Assembly (NCBI GenBank): GCA_029941905.1
Contig: JAPYTQ010000008.1
Coordinates: 87,866-151,865 of the forward strand
DNA from: JAHRVQ01 sp029941905
Lineage (GTDB): Bacteria > Pseudomonadota > Gammaproteobacteria > Pseudomonadales > Azotimanducaceae
Direction of reading: 5' to 3'
Length of the DNA: 64,000 bases
Shown here: one piece after another, positions 9,299 to 18,388 of the stretch
Layout of the letters: the number at the start of each line of letters is the position of its first letter
Numbering within the stretch: position 1 is the first letter of the stretch
Position numbers and translations under genes: made by a program
Notes under the pieces: generated by a model
Seen by the model: only the letters and a program-made list of their open reading frames with translations
Told to the model about the DNA's origin: nothing
Database searches by the model: none

Positions 9299-9985
9299 TT
9301 GAATATTAATCAGACACTATTGGCGCTGTTGTGCTGCGGATTGCTTCAGGTTTTTTCGGGAACTGCGACCGCCGAAGCGGTCGCAAGTATTAGTGATAAG
9401 GACGAACATGTCGAGATAACCCCTGTCGAAATGTCACCAGTCGATATAGTGCGCGCCCTGGCCGACGTCAGCATCGAGGTGACAAAAAGAGATTCGGAAC
9501 CCCAAACCGCTCCGGTTCAAACAGCGCCTGCTGGTGAGTCGAATGCGTTGTCCCATATCGGGATTGAAGCGCTGGAACAGGAACTGATGTCATTGAACGC
9601 AGACCTGATGATTTTGGAAGAAGACCTTCTTTATCCGGCAAGTTCTCGAGTCGCTGTCTACTTGTCGATGGATATGGGAGACCTGTTTCGACTCGATGCC
9701 GTGACACTGAAGTTGAACGGTGAAGAAGTCACCCATCATCTTTACACCCAGCGTGAAGTCAGCGCGTTGTACCGGGGTGGGGTTCAGAAGTTGTACGTTG
9801 GTAATGCCCGGCAGGGTAAGAACGAGCTGACTGCCTTCTTCACTGGAATGGGGCCCCATGAACGGGACTACAAGCGCGGAACTTCCGTTAGTTTTGAACA
9901 TTCTTTTGAACCCATTTATGTCGAATTGAGTATTAATGACGTTGCTTCGAAACAGCAGCCCGAATTTTCCGCGATAGTTCGTTGA
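9299..9985 (+). CDS. Secreted protein of unknown function in Tol-like operon
   Basis: Starts at TTG 9299 with GGGTGG eight nt before it; signal peptide up to about ATAEA. The 228 residues show a low-complexity acidic linker (about 25-80), a short Leu/Glu-rich helix (about 84-102), and a C-terminal beta-rich domain (about 103-215) with strands such as VAVYLSMDMG, VTLKLNGEEV and VQKLYVGNARQGKNELTAFFTG that resembles a beta-sandwich. I do not recognise the family. Located between tlpA and a TPR protein gene and ending in a TTGA overlap with it, so it is an integral operon member, probably a periplasmic component of the motor. Confidence 0.75.
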   Translation: MNINQTLLALLCCGLLQVFSGTATAEAVASISDKDEHVEITPVEMSPVDIVRALADVSIEVTKRDSEPQTAPVQTAPAGESNALSHIGIEALEQELMSLNADLMILEEDLLYPASSRVAVYLSMDMGDLFRLDAVTLKLNGEEVTHHLYTQREVSALYRGGVQKLYVGNARQGKNELTAFFTGMGPHERDYKRGTSVSFEHSFEPIYVELSINDVASKQQPEFSAIVR

Positions 9986-11856
9986 TAGTTCCCAACGTGA
10001 ACAGGCTGATTATTTTTTTGGGGGTGGGACTGGTTAGTTGTACATCCTTCGCTGAGTCTATTGCTGTCAGAAATGTCCTGTACCACCACTTGCAAGGTTC
10101 AACTAACGAGGCTTATACGCAGGCTTTGTATTATGAGCGTCGTGGTGGCGAGGATTTCCAGTCGGGTACCCAGTCGTTAAAAGTCATCCGTGCAGGGCTC
10201 GCAATTGATCTGGGTTGGCATGGCAAGGTTGAGAATATTCTCGGGGATACGGATGAAATTCAGCTAGACGACTTCAAACGCGACCAGTTGCATTTCCATT
10301 TGGCCAGAGATGCTTACCGGCAGCAGGATTGGCAACAGTTTGAAGTTGAAATGGACAGTATTGCAACCGAATCCCGAATCCTAACGTCTCCCCAGGGGCG
10401 TTTTTTGCAGGCAGAGCGAGCACGGCTCAATGGCGACCTTAAACGGGCCAGCCGACTGGTTGCTGATATTGATAAAAAGCATATTCTACGTCGATACTCA
10501 GCGTTCAATCTTGGTGTCAGCAGCTATTCCGATGGTGAAGTTGAACTGGCGATGCGTCTTCTGGATCAGGTATCAAAGACGCGAGCATTGACACTTGAGC
10601 AGTTACTGATTCGGGAGCGAAGTAAAATTGCACTCGCCAATATCGAGCTGTCGGATGTGCGGCTGGATAATACGAAAGCGGATACCAGGAAACTCAAAAA
10701 CGTAACAGAGTTATTATCGGGTGTCACAACCACGGGACCTTATGGCGCCATGGCAGTGTCGATGCTGGCTAACTTGGCGATGCGGCAGGGCGACTATTCC
10801 CGGGCTTCAGAGTTATGGTATTTCGCGATCAACAACATGCCCTGGCATCCCGCCGTTCGAGATGCCCATGTTGCCCTGCCGTACAGCCTGGAGCACTTTC
10901 GTGATGACAATCAGGTCTATAGCGAATACAGGCTGGTGGCAACCAGACTTGGCCAGCGCCAGGAGACCCTGGCGGCATTAGTGGAGACTTTTAACCGGTT
11001 ATCACCGAATGAACTGGCTCACGCGTTAAGCTTCTCGGCCAGGCAGCAAGCCGGATCCACGTTATCAGTCCTGCAGGAAAATATCGGCGGCGTCAGCCTC
11101 GCTAACTGGTTGGCAGATGAAGAAAGCCAGCAAATGGCGAATCGCTGGTTACGGCTTGATTCTGCATTCAATAAGCTGGGTCGCCGAAAACGCGACCTGG
11201 ATGCATTGTTGGCTGTGGATTACGAACAGCAGCGACGTATTCGAAAATCTGCAGACCGACTGAATAATGAATACTACGATATACGGCTGGCACAGATTCA
11301 ATTCAAAGCAGCTGGGCTAAGAAAGGGGCTGGAGCATTTGTTGCAGGCCTCACCCTCCGTCGAAGTGATAAGAACAGTGGCGACTCAATCTGAGCTGTCG
11401 CTGCTTGATCACTTGCAGCACCTTGCCCTGCGTGCACCGTTGTTAAACGCGAATAGCGGCACAAGACGACGTATAGACTACCTCGAAGGGTTATTGATGT
11501 ACCGTATTTTTACTGATCTGTCCGTCAGGGTTCGTAGTCGCCAGGTCGAGGCACAACGATTAACTAAGTTACTCGGCAAAGCCCAGAGGCGTGCAGAGGG
11601 AATCGCACAGGCCGCTGTCAATCTGGATAGCAAAACCAGTGTCAGCTCCAAAATCCTTGCCCTGGCAGGTCGAACGAATCAATTGCATGCCACCACCGAA
11701 ATTATCCTGCGGGATTCAGGTGAAATGCTGATATCCCATGTGAGTGAAGAAATACAGACTGAAATTAATGAGCTTGATCAGCAGTTGGTCTATGTTCGAC
11801 TCGCCATGGCACGAATCAGCGACCGTCGGTTATTGGCAGCAGGCACCGGCTCATGA
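9982..11856 (+). CDS. Large TPR-like periplasmic protein, Tol-like operon
   Basis: The frame opens at TTG 9982 overlapping the previous stop; GTG 9997 is an alternative start. A signal peptide (RLIIFLGVGLVSCTSFAES) is followed by about 600 mostly helical residues with irregular TPR-like helix pairs (for instance around residues 100-330) and a Glu/Arg-rich coiled region near the C-terminus (about 505-610). No catalytic motif is visible. By position and architecture it resembles the large TPR components that accompany AglRQS-type motors in gliding systems, but assignment to a particular Glt protein is not supported by sequence alone. Overlaps the next gene by ATGA. Confidence 0.78.
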   Translation: MIVPNVNRLIIFLGVGLVSCTSFAESIAVRNVLYHHLQGSTNEAYTQALYYERRGGEDFQSGTQSLKVIRAGLAIDLGWHGKVENILGDTDEIQLDDFKRDQLHFHLARDAYRQQDWQQFEVEMDSIATESRILTSPQGRFLQAERARLNGDLKRASRLVADIDKKHILRRYSAFNLGVSSYSDGEVELAMRLLDQVSKTRALTLEQLLIRERSKIALANIELSDVRLDNTKADTRKLKNVTELLSGVTTTGPYGAMAVSMLANLAMRQGDYSRASELWYFAINNMPWHPAVRDAHVALPYSLEHFRDDNQVYSEYRLVATRLGQRQETLAALVETFNRLSPNELAHALSFSARQQAGSTLSVLQENIGGVSLANWLADEESQQMANRWLRLDSAFNKLGRRKRDLDALLAVDYEQQRRIRKSADRLNNEYYDIRLAQIQFKAAGLRKGLEHLLQASPSVEVIRTVATQSELSLLDHLQHLALRAPLLNANSGTRRRIDYLEGLLMYRIFTDLSVRVRSRQVEAQRLTKLLGKAQRRAEGIAQAAVNLDSKTSVSSKILALAGRTNQLHATTEIILRDSGEMLISHVSEEIQTEINELDQQLVYVRLAMARISDRRLLAAGTGS

Positions 11857-14732
11857 GACGGTTAACTGCTCTGACGGTAATATTTGGTTGCACCAGCTGC
11901 TCGTGGCAGTTCTCTGTACCGGGCTTCGGTGAGCGAGAAATTACCGCGGCTGGCCCAAACATCAGCCAGACCCTGAAAAAACTGCCTGGGGTGCCGCTTC
12001 TGGCGTCTTCGGGGCCAGAAGGTCAGGTTTCATCTCTTCTGCAAGAACCTGATCCGGCAGAAGTACTGGCACTGTACCAGAGTGTACTGGATAAAATCTC
12101 CGACGCAGAATCTAACTACCATGTCGCCCGCCGTGTGGCAGAACTGCAATTGCAGCAAGCCGAAGATGCTGCGATTGGTGGTGAAGCAGAGCCGTACAGG
12201 GAAGCGGTGGCTGCGCTCGAACGATTGTTAGTCGATGAAAATTCAACCCGGGACCGGACCTATATTCAATATCAGCTTGCCCGTGCCTACGATCTCAACG
12301 GAGATCCGGATGCATCCATCCAGAACCTCAACCTGGCTATTAAAGCGAGACCCGAAGTTACCGGTCTTCAACAGAAAGGGAGTGATCAGGGTATTGCGTT
12401 AGAGGCACGTTTCCGCCGCGCAGAGCTGAAGTTCTCTGCGGGCAAACACGCAGGCGCTGCGGAAGATTACGCGGTGGTCGCTGATTCTCCTGGTAACTAT
12501 CAGGTACACGCCTTGTATATGCTCGGCTGGTCTCGTTTTAAACAAGGTGATCTTGATCAGGCCCTGCTGCCTTTTGTCAACGCACTGGACCATCTATTGG
12601 GTGAGTCTGAAACCGGTGCGCGCCTGGACCAGGACTTGATTGACGACGCAACCCGGGTGGCGGTTTTAACCCTCGACTACCTGGACGGCGCGACTACATT
12701 AGCCCAGACCATGCAGGATATCTCGAAACCGGACTGGCAAACTCATCTATATAAGGCACTGGGTGACTGGTACAGGGATAAAGAACGTTTTCAGGACAGT
12801 GCCGATACCTGGGAAACATTCATTGATCACAACCCGCTACATGTAGAAGCTCCCCGTATTAGCCTGCAGATTATCGAAACCTATCGTGCAGCAGGATTTG
12901 TTGAGGACATTGCCGACAGGAAACAACAGTTTGTTGAACGTTATGACCGGATAGGATCTTTCTATGACGTACATGGTCCCGTTGTTTTTGACACCTACGC
13001 AGATACTCTGATGGAGTTTCTCGATGAGATTGTGTCCAGACAGCATGCGGTCGCACAAATGGCAGCCCGTGAAGACAATGATGTTTCCAAATTTAGAGAG
13101 GCAGCGGACTGGTACGGTCGATGGATTGTTAACTTCGCCGAACATGAACGTGCCGGGAAAGTTCAGTTTCTGTTAGCAGAATCCCTGTCAGATGGCGGTT
13201 TAGTACTTGAATCGATTAATGCATATCGAATTGTTGTCAACAAATATCCAGACTTCAGTGGTCGAGCAGAAGCTTCTTATTCGATTGTATTAGGCTTTCA
13301 GTTGTTAGCTGCAAAGGGAGCACCTTCCCCGTCTCAGGATTCCCATCAACCTCTGTCGCGACTGCTGATGCAAGAGTTGATAGATGCGAGCTTTGACTTT
13401 GTTGCGTTGTTTCCCGCTGATAAGAGGTCACCGGCCACCCAGGTCAATGGGGCCAGGATGCTGTTCGAGACTGGGCGATTCCAGCAGGCCGCAGAAGCAG
13501 CGGAGCATGCGTTGTCACAATGGGATTTGACCGAACTTTGGACCACCTCAGCATTGATCTCTGCGCATAGCCGTTTTGAGTTGGGTCATTATTCCCGGGC
13601 CGAACAAACCTATCGATCACTGCTGGCAAAGGCTAAATCCGATAAGGATGGTTCGGCTGCTGAAATAACGCAACGCTTGCTGGCCACGGTGTACAAACAG
13701 GCTGAAGCCGCAGAGTTAGCAAATGACCTGGACGCGGCAATAGACCATTTGCTGGCTTTGCAGGAAATTGATGCTTCGAGCGAACTCGCTATCAATGCAG
13801 CATACGATACGGTTGCCTTGTTTGAGCAGGTGGGGAAGATTGATCAGGCGATTAATCATTTAAAAGCATTTCGCAGAAACCATCCGTTGCATCCGGCAAC
13901 CCGTGGCATCGCCATGAGACTGGTAGCGCTATATGAGCGTGAAAATCGATTTGAAGATTCAGCTAACGAGTTGATCGGCGTTCATGCCAGCACAGACTTC
14001 CCAGCCGACGTTCAGCAACAGGCGCTCTACCGTGCCGGTGAACTCTACCTTTCGGTTGAAAACTACCCGATGGCGATAGACTCGTTTCGTATCTATGCCC
14101 ATAGTTACGAGCGACCGTTCGGGCTGAGAATGGAAGCGATGCACCATATGGACCTCTTATATCAGCAAACCAACCAGACTCAGGCACGGTATTTTTGGCT
14201 AGGCAGAAAGGTAGATGCTTATGCAAAAGCCGATGTCGCGGACCAGGATGAAAGGACACGGTTTTTGGCAGTGCAGGCCTCGTTCATTATCGCGGAATCG
14301 AGGCTGGCAGATTTTCTTCATCTCGATCTAAAACAACCCCTGAAGAAAAGCTTACAAAAAAAGCGCAAGGCCATGAAGTTAGCCGTGGATGCATTTGAGC
14401 AAACTTCCGATTTTGGTGTGGCTGGTTTTGTCGAAGGATCGACCTTCCATATTGCTGATATTTACCAGTCATTGGCACAATCATTGATGGAATCTGATCG
14501 TCCCAATGGACTTAACGCACTAGAAAGTGATCAGTACGACATTCTTTTGGAGGAGCAGGCATTCCCCTTTGAGGAGCAGGCAATCGACATACACATGGTG
14601 AACCTTCATCGGGGTTGGAATGATGCCTGGAACCATTGGGTTGGCCAGAGCCTGACGGCTTTGGAAACTTTATCACCTGGCCGTTATCGACGCGAAGAGA
14701 TAGGAGTTCCCTATGTGGAAAAACTCTACTAA
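11853..14732 (+). CDS. Very large TPR protein (959 aa), possible lipoprotein
   Basis: Begins with an ATGA overlap. The N-terminus MRRLTALTVIFGCTSC has a short hydrophobic stretch with cysteines at a plausible lipobox (IFGC), so membrane tethering is likely. The rest is a long array of TPR-like helix pairs (clear blocks at about 60-240, 270-460, 520-700 and 700-800), typical of a scaffold. Architecture is reminiscent of GltD-type proteins (large TPR scaffold) of the Myxococcus gliding machinery; this is an analogy from size, repeats and neighbours. Its 3' end overlaps the next gene by 20 nt. Confidence 0.8.
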   Translation: MRRLTALTVIFGCTSCSWQFSVPGFGEREITAAGPNISQTLKKLPGVPLLASSGPEGQVSSLLQEPDPAEVLALYQSVLDKISDAESNYHVARRVAELQLQQAEDAAIGGEAEPYREAVAALERLLVDENSTRDRTYIQYQLARAYDLNGDPDASIQNLNLAIKARPEVTGLQQKGSDQGIALEARFRRAELKFSAGKHAGAAEDYAVVADSPGNYQVHALYMLGWSRFKQGDLDQALLPFVNALDHLLGESETGARLDQDLIDDATRVAVLTLDYLDGATTLAQTMQDISKPDWQTHLYKALGDWYRDKERFQDSADTWETFIDHNPLHVEAPRISLQIIETYRAAGFVEDIADRKQQFVERYDRIGSFYDVHGPVVFDTYADTLMEFLDEIVSRQHAVAQMAAREDNDVSKFREAADWYGRWIVNFAEHERAGKVQFLLAESLSDGGLVLESINAYRIVVNKYPDFSGRAEASYSIVLGFQLLAAKGAPSPSQDSHQPLSRLLMQELIDASFDFVALFPADKRSPATQVNGARMLFETGRFQQAAEAAEHALSQWDLTELWTTSALISAHSRFELGHYSRAEQTYRSLLAKAKSDKDGSAAEITQRLLATVYKQAEAAELANDLDAAIDHLLALQEIDASSELAINAAYDTVALFEQVGKIDQAINHLKAFRRNHPLHPATRGIAMRLVALYERENRFEDSANELIGVHASTDFPADVQQQALYRAGELYLSVENYPMAIDSFRIYAHSYERPFGLRMEAMHHMDLLYQQTNQTQARYFWLGRKVDAYAKADVADQDERTRFLAVQASFIIAESRLADFLHLDLKQPLKKSLQKKRKAMKLAVDAFEQTSDFGVAGFVEGSTFHIADIYQSLAQSLMESDRPNGLNALESDQYDILLEEQAFPFEEQAIDIHMVNLHRGWNDAWNHWVGQSLTALETLSPGRYRREEIGVPYVEKLY

Positions 14733-15372
14733 GGGGCCTCTGATTAATCAGAGCGCCAGTTTGTTCCTGCTGATGCTGACTCTGTCTGGCTGCTCGACAA
14801 TGTCGCTCATAAACAACTCTGATGCTGGCGTACAGGCAGGCAAGGGCAACGAAACCCGAGCGCCTGTTCCAAAACAGGCGAGTAAACTTTTTCAGCAGTC
14901 CATTGACGCCATGGCTAACAAGCAACTGAAGAAAGCGGAAAAACGACTGTTGGAAATCACAGATCGTTATCCGGAATTTGCCAGTCCCTTCACTAACCTG
15001 GGGATTATCTATGTTCACAATCAACAGCAGAAAATGGCTGAGTGGGCTTTTCAGCAGGCGATTCTGATTCAACCAGATGAGTGCGCTGCCTACGTCCAGC
15101 TGGGTCTGTTGGAAAGGAGGCGGTTCAACTTCAATAAAGCGGAACAGGCTTACCTTCAATGCCTCAAGGTTAACCCCGAAAATAGTGCGGCGCATCTCAA
15201 CCTGGGGATCCTTTATGAAATTTACCAGGGCAGGTTACCGGAAGCGCTCGTTGCTTACGAAAAATACCAGTCATTTATGCTCGAACCAGATAAACGAGTT
15301 AGCGGCTGGATGGCAGATTTGTCCCGGCGCATCAGTTCTTCAAACCGAATCGCATCTGGAGGTGCAAGATGA
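14713..15372 (+). CDS. TPR lipoprotein
   Basis: ATG 14713, with GATAGGAG upstream, gives 219 residues with a lipoprotein signal ending LTLSGC (acylated Cys about residue 27). Three or four TPRs follow (about 53-185: FASPFTNLGIIYV, AAYVQLGLLERR, AAHLNLGILYEI). It probably sits at the inner face of the outer membrane, like GltE-type or PilF-like pilotin lipoproteins. Overlaps the preceding TPR gene by 20 nt and the next gene by ATGA. Confidence 0.85.
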   Translation: MWKNSTKGPLINQSASLFLLMLTLSGCSTMSLINNSDAGVQAGKGNETRAPVPKQASKLFQQSIDAMANKQLKKAEKRLLEITDRYPEFASPFTNLGIIYVHNQQQKMAEWAFQQAILIQPDECAAYVQLGLLERRRFNFNKAEQAYLQCLKVNPENSAAHLNLGILYEIYQGRLPEALVAYEKYQSFMLEPDKRVSGWMADLSRRISSSNRIASGGAR

Positions 15373-15686
15373 TCAGGATATTTGCTGCATGTATTTTGTT
15401 AACCGGGTTTTCTGCTGCCAGTAACGCAGCGGAAGTCATTTACCTGGATGAAACAGTAATCTCCGGCAATCAGGAACTTCCCAAAGTGCTGTACGTGTTG
15501 CCCTGGCAGACAACCCGGAATAAGGCGATGCCGGAAACAAAACTGGAAATGGATACCAGTCAGCTCATGGCACCGATCTATCCCCATGAATATCGTCGTG
15601 AGATTGCCTATCGAAACTTACTTATGGAATTGGCCAGTGCCAATCCCACTCCCTTAGAAAGTAAAATAACGTCCGAGGAGGACTAA
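15369..15686 (+). CDS. Small secreted protein of unknown function
   Basis: 105 residues: signal peptide (MIRIFAACILLTGFSAASNAA), then a short domain with VIYLDETVISGNQELPKVLYVLPW and a helical C-terminus rich in Arg/Glu (PIYPHEYRREIAYRNLLMELA). No known family recognised. ATGA overlap with the TPR lipoprotein gene and four nt from the TolQ gene mean it is made with the motor, probably as a periplasmic accessory. Confidence 0.72.
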   Translation: MIRIFAACILLTGFSAASNAAEVIYLDETVISGNQELPKVLYVLPWQTTRNKAMPETKLEMDTSQLMAPIYPHEYRREIAYRNLLMELASANPTPLESKITSEED

Positions 15687-15690
15687 AGTC

Positions 15691-16338
15691 ATGGATCTTA
15701 TTACGATGCCAATTCGTTTTTTCCAGGATGGGGGTCCCTTTATGATTCCTATCGCTATCGTGCTGACGTTCGGTGTTGCCATTGCAATAGAACGCTATAT
15801 CTTCTTATCCAGTGCCATGAGGGCCAACAGAAAGGACTTTGATGCCTTGCTGCCGCTGCTGTCAAATGGTCAGTACAAGGAGCTCAACAAGCGGATGCAG
15901 AAGCCAAAGTCTGCAGTCAGCCACGTTTTCAAGGAAGGGCTTGTGCGTTTGAAAAGTGCCCGTCGTCGACAGGATATTGAGTACGCCATGGAAGAAGGTT
16001 TGCTGGAAGCGCTGCCAAGAATAGAGAAGCGAACACCTTATCTTGCGACTTTTGCCAACATAGCAACGTTGTTGGGACTGCTCGGCACTATTATTGGTCT
16101 CATAGCAGCGTTTACGGCAGTGGCGAATGCTGACCCGGCGGAAAAAGCGAACCTGCTCTCCGCGAGTATTTCCCTGGCGATGAATACCACGGCGTTTGGG
16201 CTCATGGTGGCTATCCCATTGTTACTGGTGCATTCCCATTTGCAGGGCAAAACCAACGCAATCGTGGAGAGTCTGGATATCGCTATTGTGAAATTTCTGA
16301 ATCTCGCTGATCGGCAAAAAGAGGCCGCGCCCAAGTAA
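15691..16338 (+). CDS. MotA/TolQ/ExbB family proton channel protein (AglR-like)
   Basis: ATG 15691 has GAGGAGGAC upstream. The 215-residue protein shows the TolQ/ExbB pattern: one N-terminal helix (about 15-37), a cytoplasmic domain, then helices at about 115-140 and 160-185 containing the conserved TLLGLLGTIIGLIAAF and the Ala/Thr-rich SLAMNTTAFGLMVAIPLLL. Pentameric homologues surround TolR/ExbD dimers and turn proton flow into movement or force. Followed by two TolR-like genes and an AgmX-like protein, as in AglR-AglQ-AglS motors. Confidence 0.93.
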   Translation: MDLITMPIRFFQDGGPFMIPIAIVLTFGVAIAIERYIFLSSAMRANRKDFDALLPLLSNGQYKELNKRMQKPKSAVSHVFKEGLVRLKSARRRQDIEYAMEEGLLEALPRIEKRTPYLATFANIATLLGLLGTIIGLIAAFTAVANADPAEKANLLSASISLAMNTTAFGLMVAIPLLLVHSHLQGKTNAIVESLDIAIVKFLNLADRQKEAAPK

Positions 16339-16365
16339 TCGAATTGTTGCGAGCAGGAATTAATC

Positions 16366-16875
16366 ATGCGCAGATCACAAAAAAGACGTAATCGACAAAC
16401 CGAGGCGGCAGATTTGGATGTCACTCCATTTATGAACCTGATGATTGTGCTGGTTCCGGTATTGCTGTTATCCCTGGTGTTTACTCACACGGCGGTCATT
16501 GACCTGAATTTTCCTACCAGCGAAGGCCAGGGAGATCTGGACCCGGAGCAGGTTCACCTGGAAGTTCAGATACTCAAAAAGGCACTCATCATTCGGGACG
16601 GGAGGGCAATTATCAAACGACTACCGGTATTGGCTAATGGTAAACATGACCTGAACAAACTTTCGTTAACCTTGCAGGAAATCAAGAGTCGCTTACCCGG
16701 CAAGCGTGACGCGACAATACTGTTGGAGTCAGATACCGACTACCAGACGCTGGTGTTTGTGATGGATCGGGTTCGTGCCTATCGGGTTAAACAGAGCGAC
16801 CGCATGGTTCTGGCCGAGCTTTTCCCGGTATTGTCTTTGGGTGATGCGCCTGCATCAAAGGGCGGTGAAGCATGA
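16366..16875 (+). CDS. TolR/ExbD-like protein 1, with Asn at the coupling position
   Basis: 169 residues: basic cytoplasmic start, single transmembrane helix (about 22-42, TPFMNLMIVLVPVLLLSLVF) and a periplasmic domain. In TolR/ExbD the helix begins with a Pro-x-x-Asp whose Asp carries the proton; here the aligned residue is Asn24 (PFMN). The downstream paralogue keeps Asp24. The ATGA at 16872 couples its translation to the second TolR. It may have a structural role in a heterodimer. Confidence 0.9.
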   Translation: MRRSQKRRNRQTEAADLDVTPFMNLMIVLVPVLLLSLVFTHTAVIDLNFPTSEGQGDLDPEQVHLEVQILKKALIIRDGRAIIKRLPVLANGKHDLNKLSLTLQEIKSRLPGKRDATILLESDTDYQTLVFVMDRVRAYRVKQSDRMVLAELFPVLSLGDAPASKGGEA

Positions 16876-17363
16876 TTGGAAGAAAAACCCGGCGTTCGCG
16901 TAATCAAAAGCCAGCGACTCTTAACCTTGTCTCGCTGATGGATATATTCACAATCCTGGTTTTCTTTCTGATGGTAAACTCGAGCGAAGTGGAAATCCTG
17001 GAAACCTCAGGTGCCGTTAAACTGCCTGACTCCCTGTCCGAGCAGAGACCTGATGAACGTATTATCATTTCGGTCAGCCAGGATGAACTTGTTGTCCAGG
17101 GGCGGCATATTGTATCCGTCGACGAAGTATTAAAGCTGCCGGAACCACTGATTGCCAGGTTGAAAACGGAGCTTGAATACCAGGCGCGTCGAAAGAAAGA
17201 CAGGCTGGCGGATCCTGAGGACTTTGAAGGCAAAATAACCATCATGGGCGACCGGGAGTTACCCTACGAACTGCTGAAGCGGATCATGTATACCTGCCAG
17301 CAAGCCGACTTTACCAGTATTGCCCTGGCGGTGAACCAGGTCGGTGAAGGGGCCGCTTCATGA
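16872..17363 (+). CDS. TolR/ExbD-like protein 2, Asp retained
   Basis: 163 residues. One transmembrane helix (about 18-38) contains LVSLMDIFTILVFFLMV with Asp24 at the proton-coupling position typical of ExbD/TolR. The periplasmic part carries IIISVSQDELVVQG and the C-terminal ELLKRIMYTCQQADFTSIALAV, as in TolR dimer domains. Overlaps both neighbours by ATGA (16872 and 17360). Likely the active partner of the TolQ-like channel. Confidence 0.92.
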   Translation: MIGRKTRRSRNQKPATLNLVSLMDIFTILVFFLMVNSSEVEILETSGAVKLPDSLSEQRPDERIIISVSQDELVVQGRHIVSVDEVLKLPEPLIARLKTELEYQARRKKDRLADPEDFEGKITIMGDRELPYELLKRIMYTCQQADFTSIALAVNQVGEGAAS

Positions 17364-18304
17364 GTCGTACAAACACCTATGTAGTCGCACCTGCCTGGTC
17401 GACGACGCCGGAAGAAAAGGCCTTTAATCGACTGGTGACGGGATTGATGTTCGTCACATTCATCCTGTCAATTGGGATTGGTTTTATCCGCCTGCCTGAG
17501 GTTCCACGGGAGGTGCAGGAGCGCTTACCGGTTCGCCTGGCACAAATTATCATGGAAAAAAAGAAACCCAAACCGAAACCGGTAGTTATTCCGGACCCTG
17601 TCGAATTAGAACCTAAAGAAAAAAAGATTGAGAAGAAAGTCGAGAAGAAAAAACCCGTCGAAAAAATAAAAGTGCCAGTGGAACAAACAGTTCAACAGGC
17701 CCGTGAAAAAGCCAAAAGTTCCGGGATTCTCGCGTTTCAGGACGAACTCAGCGATATGCGTGATGCCATCGACACCAGGGCGCTCAAAAAAACGACACTG
17801 GTACAACGAGGTAGCGGGGAAGCAACCCGCCTTGACAGATCACTGTTGACAACAAAAGGTGAGGGTCGACGCGCCAATGTAAATATTTCCAACCTGTCTC
17901 GAACCACAGGTGGTGTTGCCCTGGCAGGTAGAGAGACCACGGTCGTAGACGCGCCAGATGAAGAAACAGCGCTGAATTCAGGTGCCGTGAGATTAGCAAA
18001 CTCAGAGTCACAACCTGCGCGAAGCATTGAGGAAGTTCGCCGGGTGTTTGATGCAAACAAAGGCGCCATATTTGCTATCTACAATCGTGCCCTGCGTCGA
18101 AACCCGGGTTTACTGGGTAAGGTGGTCCTTGAACTGGTTATCGAACCCGATGGTACCGTCTCAGACTGCCGGATCATTTCGACAGAGATGGAAGACGATG
18201 AAATGGTTAACAAATTAGTCCGTCGGGTTCAGATGTTTGACTTCGGCGACAAGGCCGTTGTTGTCACCCGAATCAGTTATCCGGTTCACTTTTTGCCGTC
18301 ATAG
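17360..18304 (+). CDS. AgmX/PglI C-terminal domain (TonB-like) energy transducer, GltJ-like
   Basis: 314 residues: cytoplasmic N-terminus, one transmembrane helix (about 29-47), a Lys/Pro/Glu-rich spacer (about 58-110), a Thr/Arg-rich linker, and a C-terminal domain (about 220-312) with VRRVFDANKGAIFAIYNRAL, GKVVLELVIEPDGTVSDCRI and MVNKLVRRVQMFDFG, the AgmX/PglI (TonB-like) signature. Such proteins carry force from a TolQ/TolR motor across the periplasm. It ends the operon that starts with apbE. Full-length myxobacterial GltJ/AgmX has extra N-terminal zinc-finger and GYF regions absent here. Confidence 0.88.
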   Translation: MSRTNTYVVAPAWSTTPEEKAFNRLVTGLMFVTFILSIGIGFIRLPEVPREVQERLPVRLAQIIMEKKKPKPKPVVIPDPVELEPKEKKIEKKVEKKKPVEKIKVPVEQTVQQAREKAKSSGILAFQDELSDMRDAIDTRALKKTTLVQRGSGEATRLDRSLLTTKGEGRRANVNISNLSRTTGGVALAGRETTVVDAPDEETALNSGAVRLANSESQPARSIEEVRRVFDANKGAIFAIYNRALRRNPGLLGKVVLELVIEPDGTVSDCRIISTEMEDDEMVNKLVRRVQMFDFGDKAVVVTRISYPVHFLPS

Positions 18305-18388
18305 CCATCTCGTTAAGAAACGCAGAAATGTGACACGCACTGGTCATCAGTGTTTAGATTGGTGTCTGCTTCCTCAATTGGAATTACG

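Noticed and set aside
18338..18352. CACTG-GTCAT-CAGTG as terminator of the motor operon
   Set aside because: Only five pairs and no clear T tract; too weak to call.
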